NCBI RefSeq assembly: GCF_031759225.1
Contig: NZ_CP134494.1
Span: 3,284,501-3,348,500, forward strand
Origin: Mesobacillus jeotgali
GTDB taxonomy: Bacteria; Bacillota; Bacilli; Bacillales; Cytobacillaceae
Direction: 5' to 3'
Length of the DNA stretch: 64,000 nt
Shown here: positions 1 to 7,446 of the stretch, in pieces
Position numbering within the stretch: the stretch's first letter is position 1
How the letters are laid out: each line of letters begins with the position of its first letter
Made by a program: the position numbers and the translations under genes
Notes under the pieces: generated by a model
Database searches by the model: none
Told to the model about the DNA's origin: nothing
The model's input: only the letters and a program-made list of their open reading frames with translations

Positions 1-47
1 AATTTGCAGAAGAACTGAAAAAAACAAAGGAACAATTCGGTCCTTAA
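1..47 (+). CDS. 3' end of a rightward gene entering the window, possibly comER
   Basis: An open frame runs in from the left edge and stops at TAA 45-47, ending in residues FAEELKKTKEQFGP. It converges on yqeM, with a bidirectional terminator between them. In B. subtilis the gene converging on yqeM is comER, a ProC-like protein of the late competence region, so that is the best guess by synteny. Fourteen residues are too few to confirm the family. Confidence 0.45.
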   Translation, partial: FAEELKKTKEQFGP

Positions 48-105
48 AAGTTTTCGCTATTAGTCTTTAGAATCCTTCCTTATAAATGTGACAAATTTAG
101 TACAA

Positions 106-136
106 GAAAGGCTCCCAAAAAGTTGGGAGCCTTTCT
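106..136. terminator. Bidirectional Rho-independent terminator
   Basis: A 14-bp perfect stem (AGAAAGGCTCCCAA / TTGGGAGCCTTTCT) with a short A-rich loop lies between the convergent gene at the left edge and yqeM. A and T runs on the two sides let it serve both directions. Confidence 0.85.
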
Positions 137-139
137 AAT

Positions 140-886
140 TCACTTTTTTACCATAGCAAAAAACAACCGCTCTGCTGTTGGCTCGGGAGTTTTCATCGTA
201 TAGTCCCCTGTAACCTCAATATTTCCAAAGCCTTCCTGCTCTAACCATTTTACATAAGTATCCTCGGGATATGTACGCTGGTAATGCAATTCATCGACTC
301 GGTCATATTTTCCGGTTGATTCATCAAGGACGAAGAAGGTGAGCTCGTGTTCCACGCTGTGGGTTCCTTCTCCCTTGAAGCTATTCCAAATATACGTGAT
401 TTCTTCATCATCCCAGGTAAAGGTCGCATCAGCAAAGATTTGCTCCATTTTATAGACTGAATGGACATCAAACAGGAATAAGCCCCCTTTTTTCAAAAGG
501 CGGTGGACACCTTTAAAGGTCTGCTGGACTGCCTGTTCATTCTCCAGATAGTTCAGTGAGTCACAAAAGATGCCAATGAGATCGAATTCACCTAAATCAT
601 CAAGCTCGGTCATGTCCTGTTGAAAAAATTGTATGCGCAATGATTTTGCCTGAGCTTTTGCCTGGGCAACGGAAAGCATATCACTTGATAAGTCCGCGCC
701 GGTCACTTCAAAGCCTTTTTGCGCAAATTTAACAGACAGCTCCCCGGTTCCGCATGCGAGGTCGAGGAGCTTCATTCCGTTCACTTGATATTTTCCTTTG
801 TATGCCTCTACAATCGAAACCCATTCATCATAGGGAACATCCTGCATGAGTTCGTCATACAAATAAGCGAAACGTTCGTAAGACAT
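140..886 (-). CDS. yqeM: YqeM, class I SAM-dependent methyltransferase
   Basis: A 248-residue cytosolic protein of the Methyltransf_25 type. The glycine-rich SAM motif I is DLACGTG at residues 42-48, and the acidic residue of motif II follows at the end of the next strand (TGADL). The substrate of YqeM is not established. It is the last gene of the leftward yqeG-yqeM operon; its ATG overlaps the stop of rsfS by one base (TAATG), which implies translational coupling. Identification rests on the fold motif plus fully conserved gene order next to rsfS, yqeK and nadD. Confidence 0.92.
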   Translation of the reverse strand: MSYERFAYLYDELMQDVPYDEWVSIVEAYKGKYQVNGMKLLDLACGTGELSVKFAQKGFEVTGADLSSDMLSVAQAKAQAKSLRIQFFQQDMTELDDLGEFDLIGIFCDSLNYLENEQAVQQTFKGVHRLLKKGGLFLFDVHSVYKMEQIFADATFTWDDEEITYIWNSFKGEGTHSVEHELTFFVLDESTGKYDRVDELHYQRTYPEDTYVKWLEQEGFGNIEVTGDYTMKTPEPTAERLFFAMVKK

Positions 887-1239
887 TAATTTAACTCACT
901 CTGCACGTTTTCGATTGGAGCATCTCCCCATAGGCGCTCCAGGTTGTAGTAGCTTCGCTCTTCTTTATGGAAGACATGGACAACCACATCACCGATATCG
1001 ATCAGCACCCATCTTGCTTCATCAAAGCCTTCCATCCTCTTAATGCTATATCCTTGTTCTTCTGCTTTTTCCCTGATTTCACGGGCAATCGCCTGAACCT
1101 GTTTATCTGAATTACCGTGGCAAATGATAAAATAATCTGCTATCAATGAGATGCCTTTCATGTTCAGTACCATAATATCTTCTGCTCTTTTATCGTCCGC
1201 TGCTTTTACCGCTGTCATTAATAATGCGCGATCACTCAT
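886..1239 (-). CDS. rsfS: Ribosomal silencing factor RsfS
   Basis: RsfS (YqeL, DUF143/Iojap family) binds ribosomal protein uL14 on the 50S subunit and blocks subunit joining when nutrients are low. The ATG at 1239 was chosen because AGGAGG lies 8 nt upstream; the frame is open for 14 more codons without an SD. The resulting 117-residue protein has the usual family size and the conserved core (ADYFIICHGNSDKQVQAIA, then RWVLIDIGDVVVHVF). It sits four bases after yqeK and overlaps the yqeM start by one base. Confidence 0.95.
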   Translation of the reverse strand: MSDRALLMTAVKAADDKRAEDIMVLNMKGISLIADYFIICHGNSDKQVQAIAREIREKAEEQGYSIKRMEGFDEARWVLIDIGDVVVHVFHKEERSYYNLERLWGDAPIENVQSELN

Positions 1240-1243
1240 TAAA

Positions 1244-1810
1244 TCAACCTCCTGAATTTTGTACGATGCTGTTGTATGCATTGAATGTATCCGGAAAGAC
1301 CGGCTGGTTTTTCTTCATTAAAAATTGGATCGTATTTTTCATCGCTTGGACCAATGCGCTGTCCAAATCTTCCTCTGCCATTTTCCTGACTTCATCAACA
1401 CCGGGAAAATGACGTCCTGGTTCAATATAATCAGCCAGATAGATGACCTTATCCAGGAGCGACATGCCGATCCTTCCTGATGTATGATAACGGATCGCAT
1501 CAAGAACTTCCTTGTCGTCAATGCCCGCTTCCTTTTCTGCGAGGTAGGCTCCTACTGGGGCGTGCCATAGCTCGCTGTTGAACTCGAGCAAGATTGCCGG
1601 CATTTTTTGTTCTTCGATGATCTGCCTCATTTCATCCTTTGGGCGGAATTTTGCGTAGTCATGAAAAATAGCAGCCAGTTCCGCTTTCTTTATATCTGCT
1701 CCATATTTCCCTGCAAGCTTGATGGCTGTTTCCATCACGCCAAGAGTATGCTGGTAGCGATGTTCAGTTAGTTGCGGCTTTACAATTTGAAGCGCTTGTT
1801 CACGTTCCAT
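1244..1810 (-). CDS. yqeK: YqeK, symmetrical Ap4A hydrolase (HD domain)
   Basis: HD-superfamily phosphohydrolase. YqeK proteins split diadenosine tetraphosphate symmetrically into two ADP. Metal-binding residues are visible: His in YQHTLG near residue 21, the HD pair in IFHDYAKF near residues 50-51, and later HAPVGAYL and RYHTSGR. A start at the second ATG (1810) is preferred because GAGGAG lies 10 nt upstream, while the first ATG is only one base from it. The gene overlaps the 3' end of nadD by 11 bp, as expected for a coupled nadD-yqeK pair. Confidence 0.93.
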   Translation of the reverse strand: MEREQALQIVKPQLTEHRYQHTLGVMETAIKLAGKYGADIKKAELAAIFHDYAKFRPKDEMRQIIEEQKMPAILLEFNSELWHAPVGAYLAEKEAGIDDKEVLDAIRYHTSGRIGMSLLDKVIYLADYIEPGRHFPGVDEVRKMAEEDLDSALVQAMKNTIQFLMKKNQPVFPDTFNAYNSIVQNSGG

Positions 1811-2369
1811 ATAAACCATGCTCCTCTATATAAACCCTGACCGGATCGGGCAGCAGATAGCGAATACTTTTGCCGCCCTTTACTCTTTCTCTGATCATAC
1901 TAGATGAGATATCCATCTGCGGTGTCTCTGCGTAAAGAATATCATAAGATGATTCAGTGCTGTAAGAAGGCCGGCTGACACCGACAAACTTGACCATTCT
2001 CACTAATTCATCAATTTTATGCCATTTGGGCAGATATTCGACCATATCGCCGCCAATGATAAAATGAAAATCAATTTCTTTATACATATCTTTCAATATT
2101 TTCATCGTTTCATACGTGTAAGATGGACCGCTTCTCTCGAGTTCTGCTTTTTCAATCCTGAATTGCTTGTTATCAGCAATCGCAAGCTCGAGCATAGCCA
2201 GCCTGTCTGATTGGCTGATGGGCACGTCCACTGTTTTATGAGGCGGCACCTGATTCGGCATGAACCAAACCTCATCAAGTCCATAGGCATGCTGCACTTC
2301 ATTCGCTATCACTAAATGTCCGGTATGCGGCGGGTTGAAGGTTCCGCCTAAAATGCCAACTTTCTTCAA
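1800..2369 (-). CDS. nadD: Nicotinate-nucleotide adenylyltransferase NadD
   Basis: Transfers AMP from ATP to nicotinate mononucleotide to form deamido-NAD, a step of NAD synthesis. The nucleotidyltransferase signature GTFNPPHTGH is at residues 9-18 and the C-terminal ISSSMIRE motif is present. Length (189 aa) matches B. subtilis NadD (YqeJ). Translation starts at TTG with GGAGGTG five bases upstream; there is no in-frame ATG near the N-terminus that would keep the signature. It follows yhbY closely in the operon. Confidence 0.96.
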   Translation of the reverse strand: MKKVGILGGTFNPPHTGHLVIANEVQHAYGLDEVWFMPNQVPPHKTVDVPISQSDRLAMLELAIADNKQFRIEKAELERSGPSYTYETMKILKDMYKEIDFHFIIGGDMVEYLPKWHKIDELVRMVKFVGVSRPSYSTESSYDILYAETPQMDISSSMIRERVKGGKSIRYLLPDPVRVYIEEHGLYGT

Positions 2370-2387
2370 ACAGGCACCTCCCAGTTT

Positions 2388-2681
2388 TTATCTTGGAAGA
2401 ACGATTTGCTTATTTTCACGAGACTCTTTATATAAAACAATGGTGTTTCCGATTACCTGGACAAGCTCTGCCTTAGCACCGCGAGACAGCTGATCAGCCA
2501 CAGTATCCCTATCCTCATCACAATTCTGGAGGATACTCACCTTGATCAGCTCTCTTGCTTCAAGCACGTCTGCAATTTGTTTGACCATATTCTCATTTAC
2601 CCCACCTTTACCAACTTGAAAAATTGGCGTAAGATGATGGGCTTTCGATCTTAAAAAACGTTTCTGCTTACCTGTTAACAT
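2388..2681 (-). CDS. yhbY: Ribosome assembly RNA-binding protein YhbY
   Basis: A 97-residue CRM-domain protein (YqeI in B. subtilis) that associates with pre-50S particles. The CRM signature GKGGVNENMVKQI and the basic N-terminus (LTGKQKRFLRSKAHHL) are both present. Its start lies three bases after the aroE stop, so the two are translated together. Its company of RsfS, YqeH and YhbY makes this operon largely one of ribosome maturation. Confidence 0.94.
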   Translation of the reverse strand: MLTGKQKRFLRSKAHHLTPIFQVGKGGVNENMVKQIADVLEARELIKVSILQNCDEDRDTVADQLSRGAKAELVQVIGNTIVLYKESRENKQIVLPR

Positions 2682-2684
2682 ATG

Positions 2685-3515
2685 TTAACCTCCTAAATTT
2701 CTTAAAACATTTGTTTCCATTCTTTCGATATCCGGAAATATCCCCGTCCATATTTCAAAAGCAAGCGCACCCTGGAAAACGAACATTCCTACACCATTCT
2801 GGACAGCGGCTCCCCTTTTGGCTGCTTCTTTTAAGAACTTTGTTTGCAATGGATTATAAATTATATCACTAACGATACTATTCTGCGTTAAGTTTTCTGG
2901 CAGAAGAGGCAAGTTTTCTGTATCAGGCACCATCCCGATTGAAGTTGTCTGGATGACAAGCTGATAATACGCCAGTGACTTTTCAGCAGCTACCCGGCCA
3001 ATCACCTTTGATTCCACCTTGTATGGACAGGAGCTGACAAGCTCTTCCGCTTTATCAGTGGTCCGATTGTAAATATCAATCTTCTCAATACCAGCCTGTG
3101 CCATCGAGAAATAAATGGCTCTTGCAGCACCACCCGCACCAATAATCAAAGCTGATCTTGAAGCAAGATCAGCAGCCATTGATTCAAGCCCCTTAACGAA
3201 ACCAGGACCATCGGTATTATAGCCTACCAGAAGGCCATTTTCATTCTTGACTGTATTGACCGCTCCAATAGCCCTTGCTAGTGGATCAACTTTATCAAGA
3301 TAAGGGATGATATCTGTTTTATGCGGAATTGTCACGTTGAATCCGCTCACACCAAGCGCTTTCAATCCCTTAACTGCTGCCTCAAGATTTCCTTTGCTCA
3401 CATGGAAAGGCAGATAAACGGCATCGATTCCATAAAGCTCAAATAAATCATTGTGCATGGCAGGAGACATCGAATGCGCAATAGGATCTCCAATGACACC
3501 GAATAATTTTTTCAA
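2685..3515 (-). CDS. aroE: Shikimate dehydrogenase AroE
   Basis: NADPH-dependent reduction of 3-dehydroshikimate to shikimate in aromatic amino acid synthesis. The substrate-binding N-terminus GDPIAHSMSP, catalytic Lys66 in NVTIPHK, and the dinucleotide-binding loop GAGGAARA are all present over 276 aa, a normal length. It starts at TTG behind GGGAG. The position between yqeH and yhbY is the same as in B. subtilis (aroD/aroE). Confidence 0.96.
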   Translation of the reverse strand: MKKLFGVIGDPIAHSMSPAMHNDLFELYGIDAVYLPFHVSKGNLEAAVKGLKALGVSGFNVTIPHKTDIIPYLDKVDPLARAIGAVNTVKNENGLLVGYNTDGPGFVKGLESMAADLASRSALIIGAGGAARAIYFSMAQAGIEKIDIYNRTTDKAEELVSSCPYKVESKVIGRVAAEKSLAYYQLVIQTTSIGMVPDTENLPLLPENLTQNSIVSDIIYNPLQTKFLKEAAKRGAAVQNGVGMFVFQGALAFEIWTGIFPDIERMETNVLRNLGG

Positions 3516-3573
3516 TTCATCTCCCGCCCTTCCGTTTTATTTTGAGGTCCGCTTCAAGCAATTAAGCTTTTTC

Positions 3574-4677
3574 CTAAATAAGTGACCTTCTTAGCATTAC
3601 ATTGACGCCTTTAGGGACATGCGCGGCAATTTTCGCGCCTGCATCATTGACCGTTACCCAGCCAAGCCCTGAAAAAACAACATCTGTTTTAGCTTCCTTG
3701 ATGGTAAACTCATGACGGACAAGTTCAGGGAACTCATCCATTTGCTCACGACGAGGAGGTGTAAGCAGCTCACCGGCATGATTTTTATACAGCTCATCCG
3801 CATTTTCAAGCTTTGTCCGGTGAATGTTAATTTCATTCGGTACATAGCAGGAGAAAGACCTTCTGCCTCCTGATATATAATCGAAACGGGCCAGGCCGCC
3901 GAAATACAGCGTCTGCTGTTCATTCAGCTGGTACACCTTCGGTTTGATTTCTTTTTTTGGCGTAATGAACTTCAAATCCCGCTTATCCACGTAGTGCGCC
4001 ATCTGATGATGATTGATAATACCTGGTGTATCTACAATCGCTTTGCCATCCTCAAGCGGAATTTCAATCATATCAAGGGTCGTTCCAGGAAAGTGTGAAG
4101 TGGTGATGATATCACCTTCGCCTGTCACTTCCTTGATGATTCTATTGATAAAAGTAGACTTCCCTACATTTGTACAGCCTACAATATAAACATCCTTGCC
4201 ATTGCGGTATTCATCTATTGCCGCAGCTGCTTCCTTTATATTGAAGCCTCTAGCTGCACTGACGAGGAATACATCAATCGGATTGAGCCCCAGTTCCCTG
4301 GACTCCTTTTTCATCCAGTCAATCAATTTTTGCTGTTTGACTGATTTAGGTACGAGATCGGCCTTATTGCCGATTAATAATACCGGGTTTTTACCGGCGA
4401 AACGATGGATGCCTGGCAGCCAGCTCCCATTGAAGTCGAAAATATCGACGATCTTGACAATAAGGGCATCCCTGCTGCCTAGTTCATTCAATATTTTTAA
4501 AAAATCGTCATCCGTCAGGCTTACATCCTGGATTTCATTATAATTTTTTAAACGGAAGCATCTCTGGCAGACAACCACCTCTTTTTCCAATGAAGAAGCC
4601 GGAGCATAGCCTAACTCCTCTGGGTTCTCCGTCTGGATGATGACACCACAGCCTGTACAATTTAATTGCTCACTCAA
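3574..4677 (-). CDS. yqeH: Ribosome biogenesis GTPase YqeH
   Basis: Circularly permuted GTPase needed for 30S subunit assembly. An N-terminal zinc finger (CTGCG near residue 7, CQRC near residue 37) precedes G motifs in permuted order: GNKADLVP (G4), then GCTNVGKSTFIN (G1), then DTPGI (G3). A C-terminal RNA-binding region follows. The start is TTG at 4677, with GGAGG placed 7 nt upstream and overlapping the yqeG stop; the genes are separated by three bases. Confidence 0.96.
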   Translation of the reverse strand: MSEQLNCTGCGVIIQTENPEELGYAPASSLEKEVVVCQRCFRLKNYNEIQDVSLTDDDFLKILNELGSRDALIVKIVDIFDFNGSWLPGIHRFAGKNPVLLIGNKADLVPKSVKQQKLIDWMKKESRELGLNPIDVFLVSAARGFNIKEAAAAIDEYRNGKDVYIVGCTNVGKSTFINRIIKEVTGEGDIITTSHFPGTTLDMIEIPLEDGKAIVDTPGIINHHQMAHYVDKRDLKFITPKKEIKPKVYQLNEQQTLYFGGLARFDYISGGRRSFSCYVPNEINIHRTKLENADELYKNHAGELLTPPRREQMDEFPELVRHEFTIKEAKTDVVFSGLGWVTVNDAGAKIAAHVPKGVNVMLRRSLI

Positions 4678-4680
4678 ATC

Positions 4681-5202
4681 TTAGTCCTCCCAATTCAGCT
4701 TTCCTTTTTTCCTGAACCAATTTAAGATTCTTCTTTCCACTTTCCTGTTGAATCTAGTCACAAACCCATCTGTCTGGGCAACTGGAACAACGAGAATAGT
4801 ATGGAAACCGCTTCTGTTGCCGCCAAGTACATCGGTTAAAAGCTGGTCACCTATCACGACCGTTTCTTCTTTTCGCAATCCCATTTCCTTTAATGCTTTA
4901 TTAAATGCACGGGTCATCGGTTTTCTCGCTTGAAAAATAAATGGAATGTGCAAAGGATCTGAAAATGCCCTCACTCTTTTCTCATTATTATTGGATACAA
5001 TCGTTACGAGTATTTCATTTTTCCTCATATTATCAAACCACTCGATCAGCATCGGCGTCGCATAGGGACGATCCCACTCAACGAGTGTATTGTCAAGGTC
5101 TGTGATTATACCCTTCACACCTTTTTCTTGCAGGCTTTCGGGGGTGATTTCAAAAATATTCTTAACATGCTGATCCGGTAAAAAATGCTTTAGCAATTTC
5201 AT
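4681..5202 (-). CDS. yqeG: YqeG family HAD IIIA-type phosphatase
   Basis: A 173-aa HAD-superfamily protein. The nucleophile motif is DLDNTLV (residues 36-42), motif II lies in VTIVSNN, and motif III/IV is GDQLLTDV. Relatives act as phosphatidylglycerophosphate phosphatases in some organisms (the Gep4/YqeG clan), but the physiological substrate in Bacillus is not settled. It is the first gene of the leftward operon; the promoter should lie in the 400-bp region shared with sda. Confidence 0.93.
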   Translation of the reverse strand: MKLLKHFLPDQHVKNIFEITPESLQEKGVKGIITDLDNTLVEWDRPYATPMLIEWFDNMRKNEILVTIVSNNNEKRVRAFSDPLHIPFIFQARKPMTRAFNKALKEMGLRKEETVVIGDQLLTDVLGGNRSGFHTILVVPVAQTDGFVTRFNRKVERRILNWFRKKGKLNWED

Positions 5203-5401
5203 TACACCTCATTAATTAAATTCCTATCATACCGTTAACATCATACCCAATTTTATCCTCGTATTCAAAACAAACATTGTAGTGAATGTAAAAATAAACT
5301 AACTCTATAGGATGACAAGAATAAACTCAATTCGCTTTAAATTCATATTTTTTAAAAATATCCCAAAAAACTTTTCGACAAAATCCAAGCTTTTCCAGAC
5401 C

Positions 5402-5500
5402 TGTGGATAACCTTATGCACAAAACACACATTGATTCTATTACTAATTTCCCATTTATAAACAAATTAATCACAGGTTATCCACCGTTGTTTGTGGATAA
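5402..5500. promoter_or_regulatory. DnaA-box cluster upstream of sda
   Basis: The DnaA box is TTATNCACA. Perfect matches occur at 5402-5410 (reverse strand, TTATCCACA), 5413-5421 (TTATGCACA) and 5492-5500 (reverse, TTATCCACA). A one-mismatch box is at 5477-5485 (TTATCCACC) and a weaker one at 5466-5474 (TTAATCACA). DnaA boxes in front of sda are known in B. subtilis, where DnaA activates sda after replication initiation. The rest of 5203-5618 is AT-rich and holds no other gene. Confidence 0.85.
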
Positions 5501-5502
5501 TT

Positions 5503-5516
5503 AGAACAGTTGTTCT
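5503..5516. promoter_or_regulatory. LexA-like inverted repeat upstream of sda
   Basis: AGAAC-AGTT-GTTCT has perfectly paired 5-bp arms and a 4-bp spacer, the geometry of the Bacillus LexA box (CGAACnnnnGTTCG) but with A/T in place of the outer C/G. It overlaps a possible weak sigma-A promoter (TTGTTC at 5510, 17 bp, TAGAGT at 5533). Binding by LexA is an inference only. Confidence 0.4.
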
Positions 5517-5618
5517 CAAAGTTTCATTCTGATAGAGTAAGGGTAGAACAAAACAACTTACAATTATATGCAATTAACATCTGTTTTAGTATAACCTTTT
5601 TGGGGGTGAATGACTGGA

Positions 5619-5759
5619 ATGCGTAAACTGTCGGACGAGCTGTTGATCGAGTCATATTTTAAAGCAAGAGAGTTAAATTTAAGCTATGAGTTTATTCGTT
5701 TGATTGAAACGGAAATCCACCGGCGTTCATTATCTAACCGAATTAAAGCCTCATCCTGA
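5619..5759 (+). CDS. sda: Sporulation checkpoint protein Sda
   Basis: A 46-residue helical hairpin protein that inhibits autophosphorylation of the sporulation kinase KinA while replication is active or damaged. It begins [16 protein letters not shown], nearly identical to B. subtilis Sda, and ends in a second helix ([14 protein letters not shown]). The ATG at 5619 has GGGGGTG about 10 nt upstream; an in-frame ATG at 5610 is too close to that site to be used. It is divergent from yqeG and followed directly by a strong terminator. Confidence 0.96.
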   Translation: MRKLSDELLIESYFKARELNLSYEFIRLIETEIHRRSLSNRIKASS

Positions 5760-5760
5760 C

Positions 5761-5784
5761 AGCCCCTAAAGGGCTTTTTTTTTT
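5761..5784 (+). terminator. Terminator of sda
   Basis: AGCCC-ctaaa-GGGCT followed by a run of nine T, starting two bases after the sda stop. Confidence 0.9.
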
Positions 5785-5805
5785 CGAGTTAAACGTATAG
5801 AAAAG

Positions 5806-5838
5806 GATAAAGGCACAGATTCAGCCTGTGCCTTTATC
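5806..5838. terminator. Terminator of psd
   Basis: A 13-bp perfect stem (GATAAAGGCACAG / CTGTGCCTTTATC) just beyond the psd stop, followed on the minus strand by a T-rich tract. Confidence 0.85.
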
Positions 5839-5841
5839 TTT

Positions 5842-6630
5842 TCAGTCTTGTCCATTTAATGTGCCGATTATCTCGCCATACTTAATATGATGTGGAGGAG
5901 AGATTTGCGGCAGCAGGTTAACAGTATCTTTTTCGAACAGTAATACTACAGTCGAGCCAAAGGTGAAGTATGCCATTTGATCACCTTTCTCCAGCTTCGA
6001 TCCGTCATGTGTCGTTTCAATCGAATTGACGAACATGGCTCCTACTTTAATGACAGCAGCCATGCCAGCATTATGCCTGATTTCAGTAATCTTTCGGTAG
6101 TTTTTAGACAACGGGTAGTTTCCATACTTCAACCCCATTTTATTTACGGGGTATGACTTCAATCCCAAAGTCCATTGATTGGTTACCTCTCCAGTTACCG
6201 GGCTGTGAATTTGATGGTAATGGCTTGGGCTCAGGTAAAAAATCATATAAGTTCCCTGCTCATACCTTGCCATCGCATCATCATTGCCGAGCATTTCGGA
6301 AATAGAATAAACCTTGCCTTTTACCGTAATCGTTTTATCCGCCGCGATTTCACCCACCTCTTCGATGACCGAATCTACCGGACTAACGACTGACAGAGGA
6401 TCCTGATCTATTTTCCTTGCGCCCTCTTTAAGATTCCTGATGAAAAAGTGATGAAGACTTTCATATTCCCCAATTGGCTTTTCCATTTCCTCCTGGTTGA
6501 TGTTATACGTTTTAGCAAAGGAAGGAATAATCCTCTTACTGCTTCTGGATTTTGCGAATTTATGCAAAATGGCAGAACTCCACTTCCCGTTCGTCAATTC
6601 TATAAGAATACGATATAGTGATTGAAACAA
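5842..6630 (-). CDS. psd: Phosphatidylserine decarboxylase proenzyme
   Basis: Converts phosphatidylserine to phosphatidylethanolamine at the membrane. The proenzyme cleaves itself at the serine of the LGST-type motif, here FGST at residues 224-227, to give a pyruvoyl group on a short alpha chain. The conserved His of SPSHYHQIHSPV near residues 134-145 is present, and 262 aa is the usual Bacillus length. It is divergent from pssA, which makes its substrate, with a 190-bp shared promoter region. In B. subtilis pssA and psd are co-directional and far from yqeG, so this placement is a rearrangement. Confidence 0.96.
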   Translation of the reverse strand: MFQSLYRILIELTNGKWSSAILHKFAKSRSSKRIIPSFAKTYNINQEEMEKPIGEYESLHHFFIRNLKEGARKIDQDPLSVVSPVDSVIEEVGEIAADKTITVKGKVYSISEMLGNDDAMARYEQGTYMIFYLSPSHYHQIHSPVTGEVTNQWTLGLKSYPVNKMGLKYGNYPLSKNYRKITEIRHNAGMAAVIKVGAMFVNSIETTHDGSKLEKGDQMAYFTFGSTVVLLFEKDTVNLLPQISPPHHIKYGEIIGTLNGQD

Positions 6631-6820
6631 TGATCATACCTCCGATTTTATCTATGGTTCGCATCCGATAAAGTGTCTTGGATTTCCGGAATACATCAAA
6701 CATTTCGAAAAGTATCATAAGAAATCTTTACGAAAAAGCATAATCAGCTTAGAATTATATATTATTATATAATAACCCAATGTGCTAGTTCCCTTTCCGA
6801 TTATGAGGAGTGAAATATAT

Positions 6821-7360
6821 ATGTTTCTACATGATGTACTTGACACAACTGTCAAGAAAGTAAAATCCCAGACAGCCAATCTGCTGACATTGGCGAATCT
6901 ATCTCTAGGCGGATTCGCAATCATTGTTGCCATTAACGGCAATCTGAATTTAAGCCTTTTGCTGATCTTCATAGCCGCCCTCGCCGATCGTTTCGATGGC
7001 ATGGTCGCAAGAAAACTCAACATTGAATCTGAACTTGGAAAGCAGTTAGACTCCATGAGTGATATTATATCATTTGGCGTTGCGCCCGCATTATTAATCT
7101 ATCAGGGAATTTTATCCGATTTTGGCGCACCTGGTGCATTCTTCATCGTTTTCTATATAGGCTGCGGGGCCTTCCGCCTTGCACGATTCAATATTACCGA
7201 GAATTCAGGGTATTTCACAGGATTGCCGATAACTGCAGCAGGAGTGCTGGCAACGCTTAGCTTCTTAGCCATTCCTCACGTACCGCCTCAGACATTCCTG
7301 TTCACTATGATGGCTCTCAGCCTGTTGATGGTCAGTCCCTTCAAGCTGAGAAAAGTATAA
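6821..7360 (+). CDS. pssA: CDP-diacylglycerol--serine O-phosphatidyltransferase
   Basis: Integral membrane enzyme that makes phosphatidylserine from CDP-diacylglycerol and serine. The CDP-alcohol phosphotransferase signature (DG..AR, G, D, D) is complete in DGMVARKLNIESELGKQLD and the following SMSD. Several hydrophobic segments follow. The ATG at 6821 is chosen because AGGAGTG ends 8 nt upstream; an earlier ATG at 6782 has no SD. The 179-aa product matches Bacillus PssA. It feeds the divergent psd, so the pair forms a phosphatidylethanolamine module. Confidence 0.95.
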   Translation: MFLHDVLDTTVKKVKSQTANLLTLANLSLGGFAIIVAINGNLNLSLLLIFIAALADRFDGMVARKLNIESELGKQLDSMSDIISFGVAPALLIYQGILSDFGAPGAFFIVFYIGCGAFRLARFNITENSGYFTGLPITAAGVLATLSFLAIPHVPPQTFLFTMMALSLLMVSPFKLRKV

Positions 7361-7392
7361 AAACCCAGCCTCCATCATGGCTGGGTTTTCGT
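7360..7392. terminator. Bidirectional terminator between pssA and the M3 peptidase gene
   Basis: An 11-bp perfect stem (AAAACCCAGCC / GGCTGGGTTTT) with an 8-base loop, A/T runs on both sides, between convergent genes. Confidence 0.9.
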
Positions 7393-7446
7393 ATTTTTTA
7401 AAGATATTGGAACCTGAAACCTGATTTTACATCTCTGGCAAGCCGA

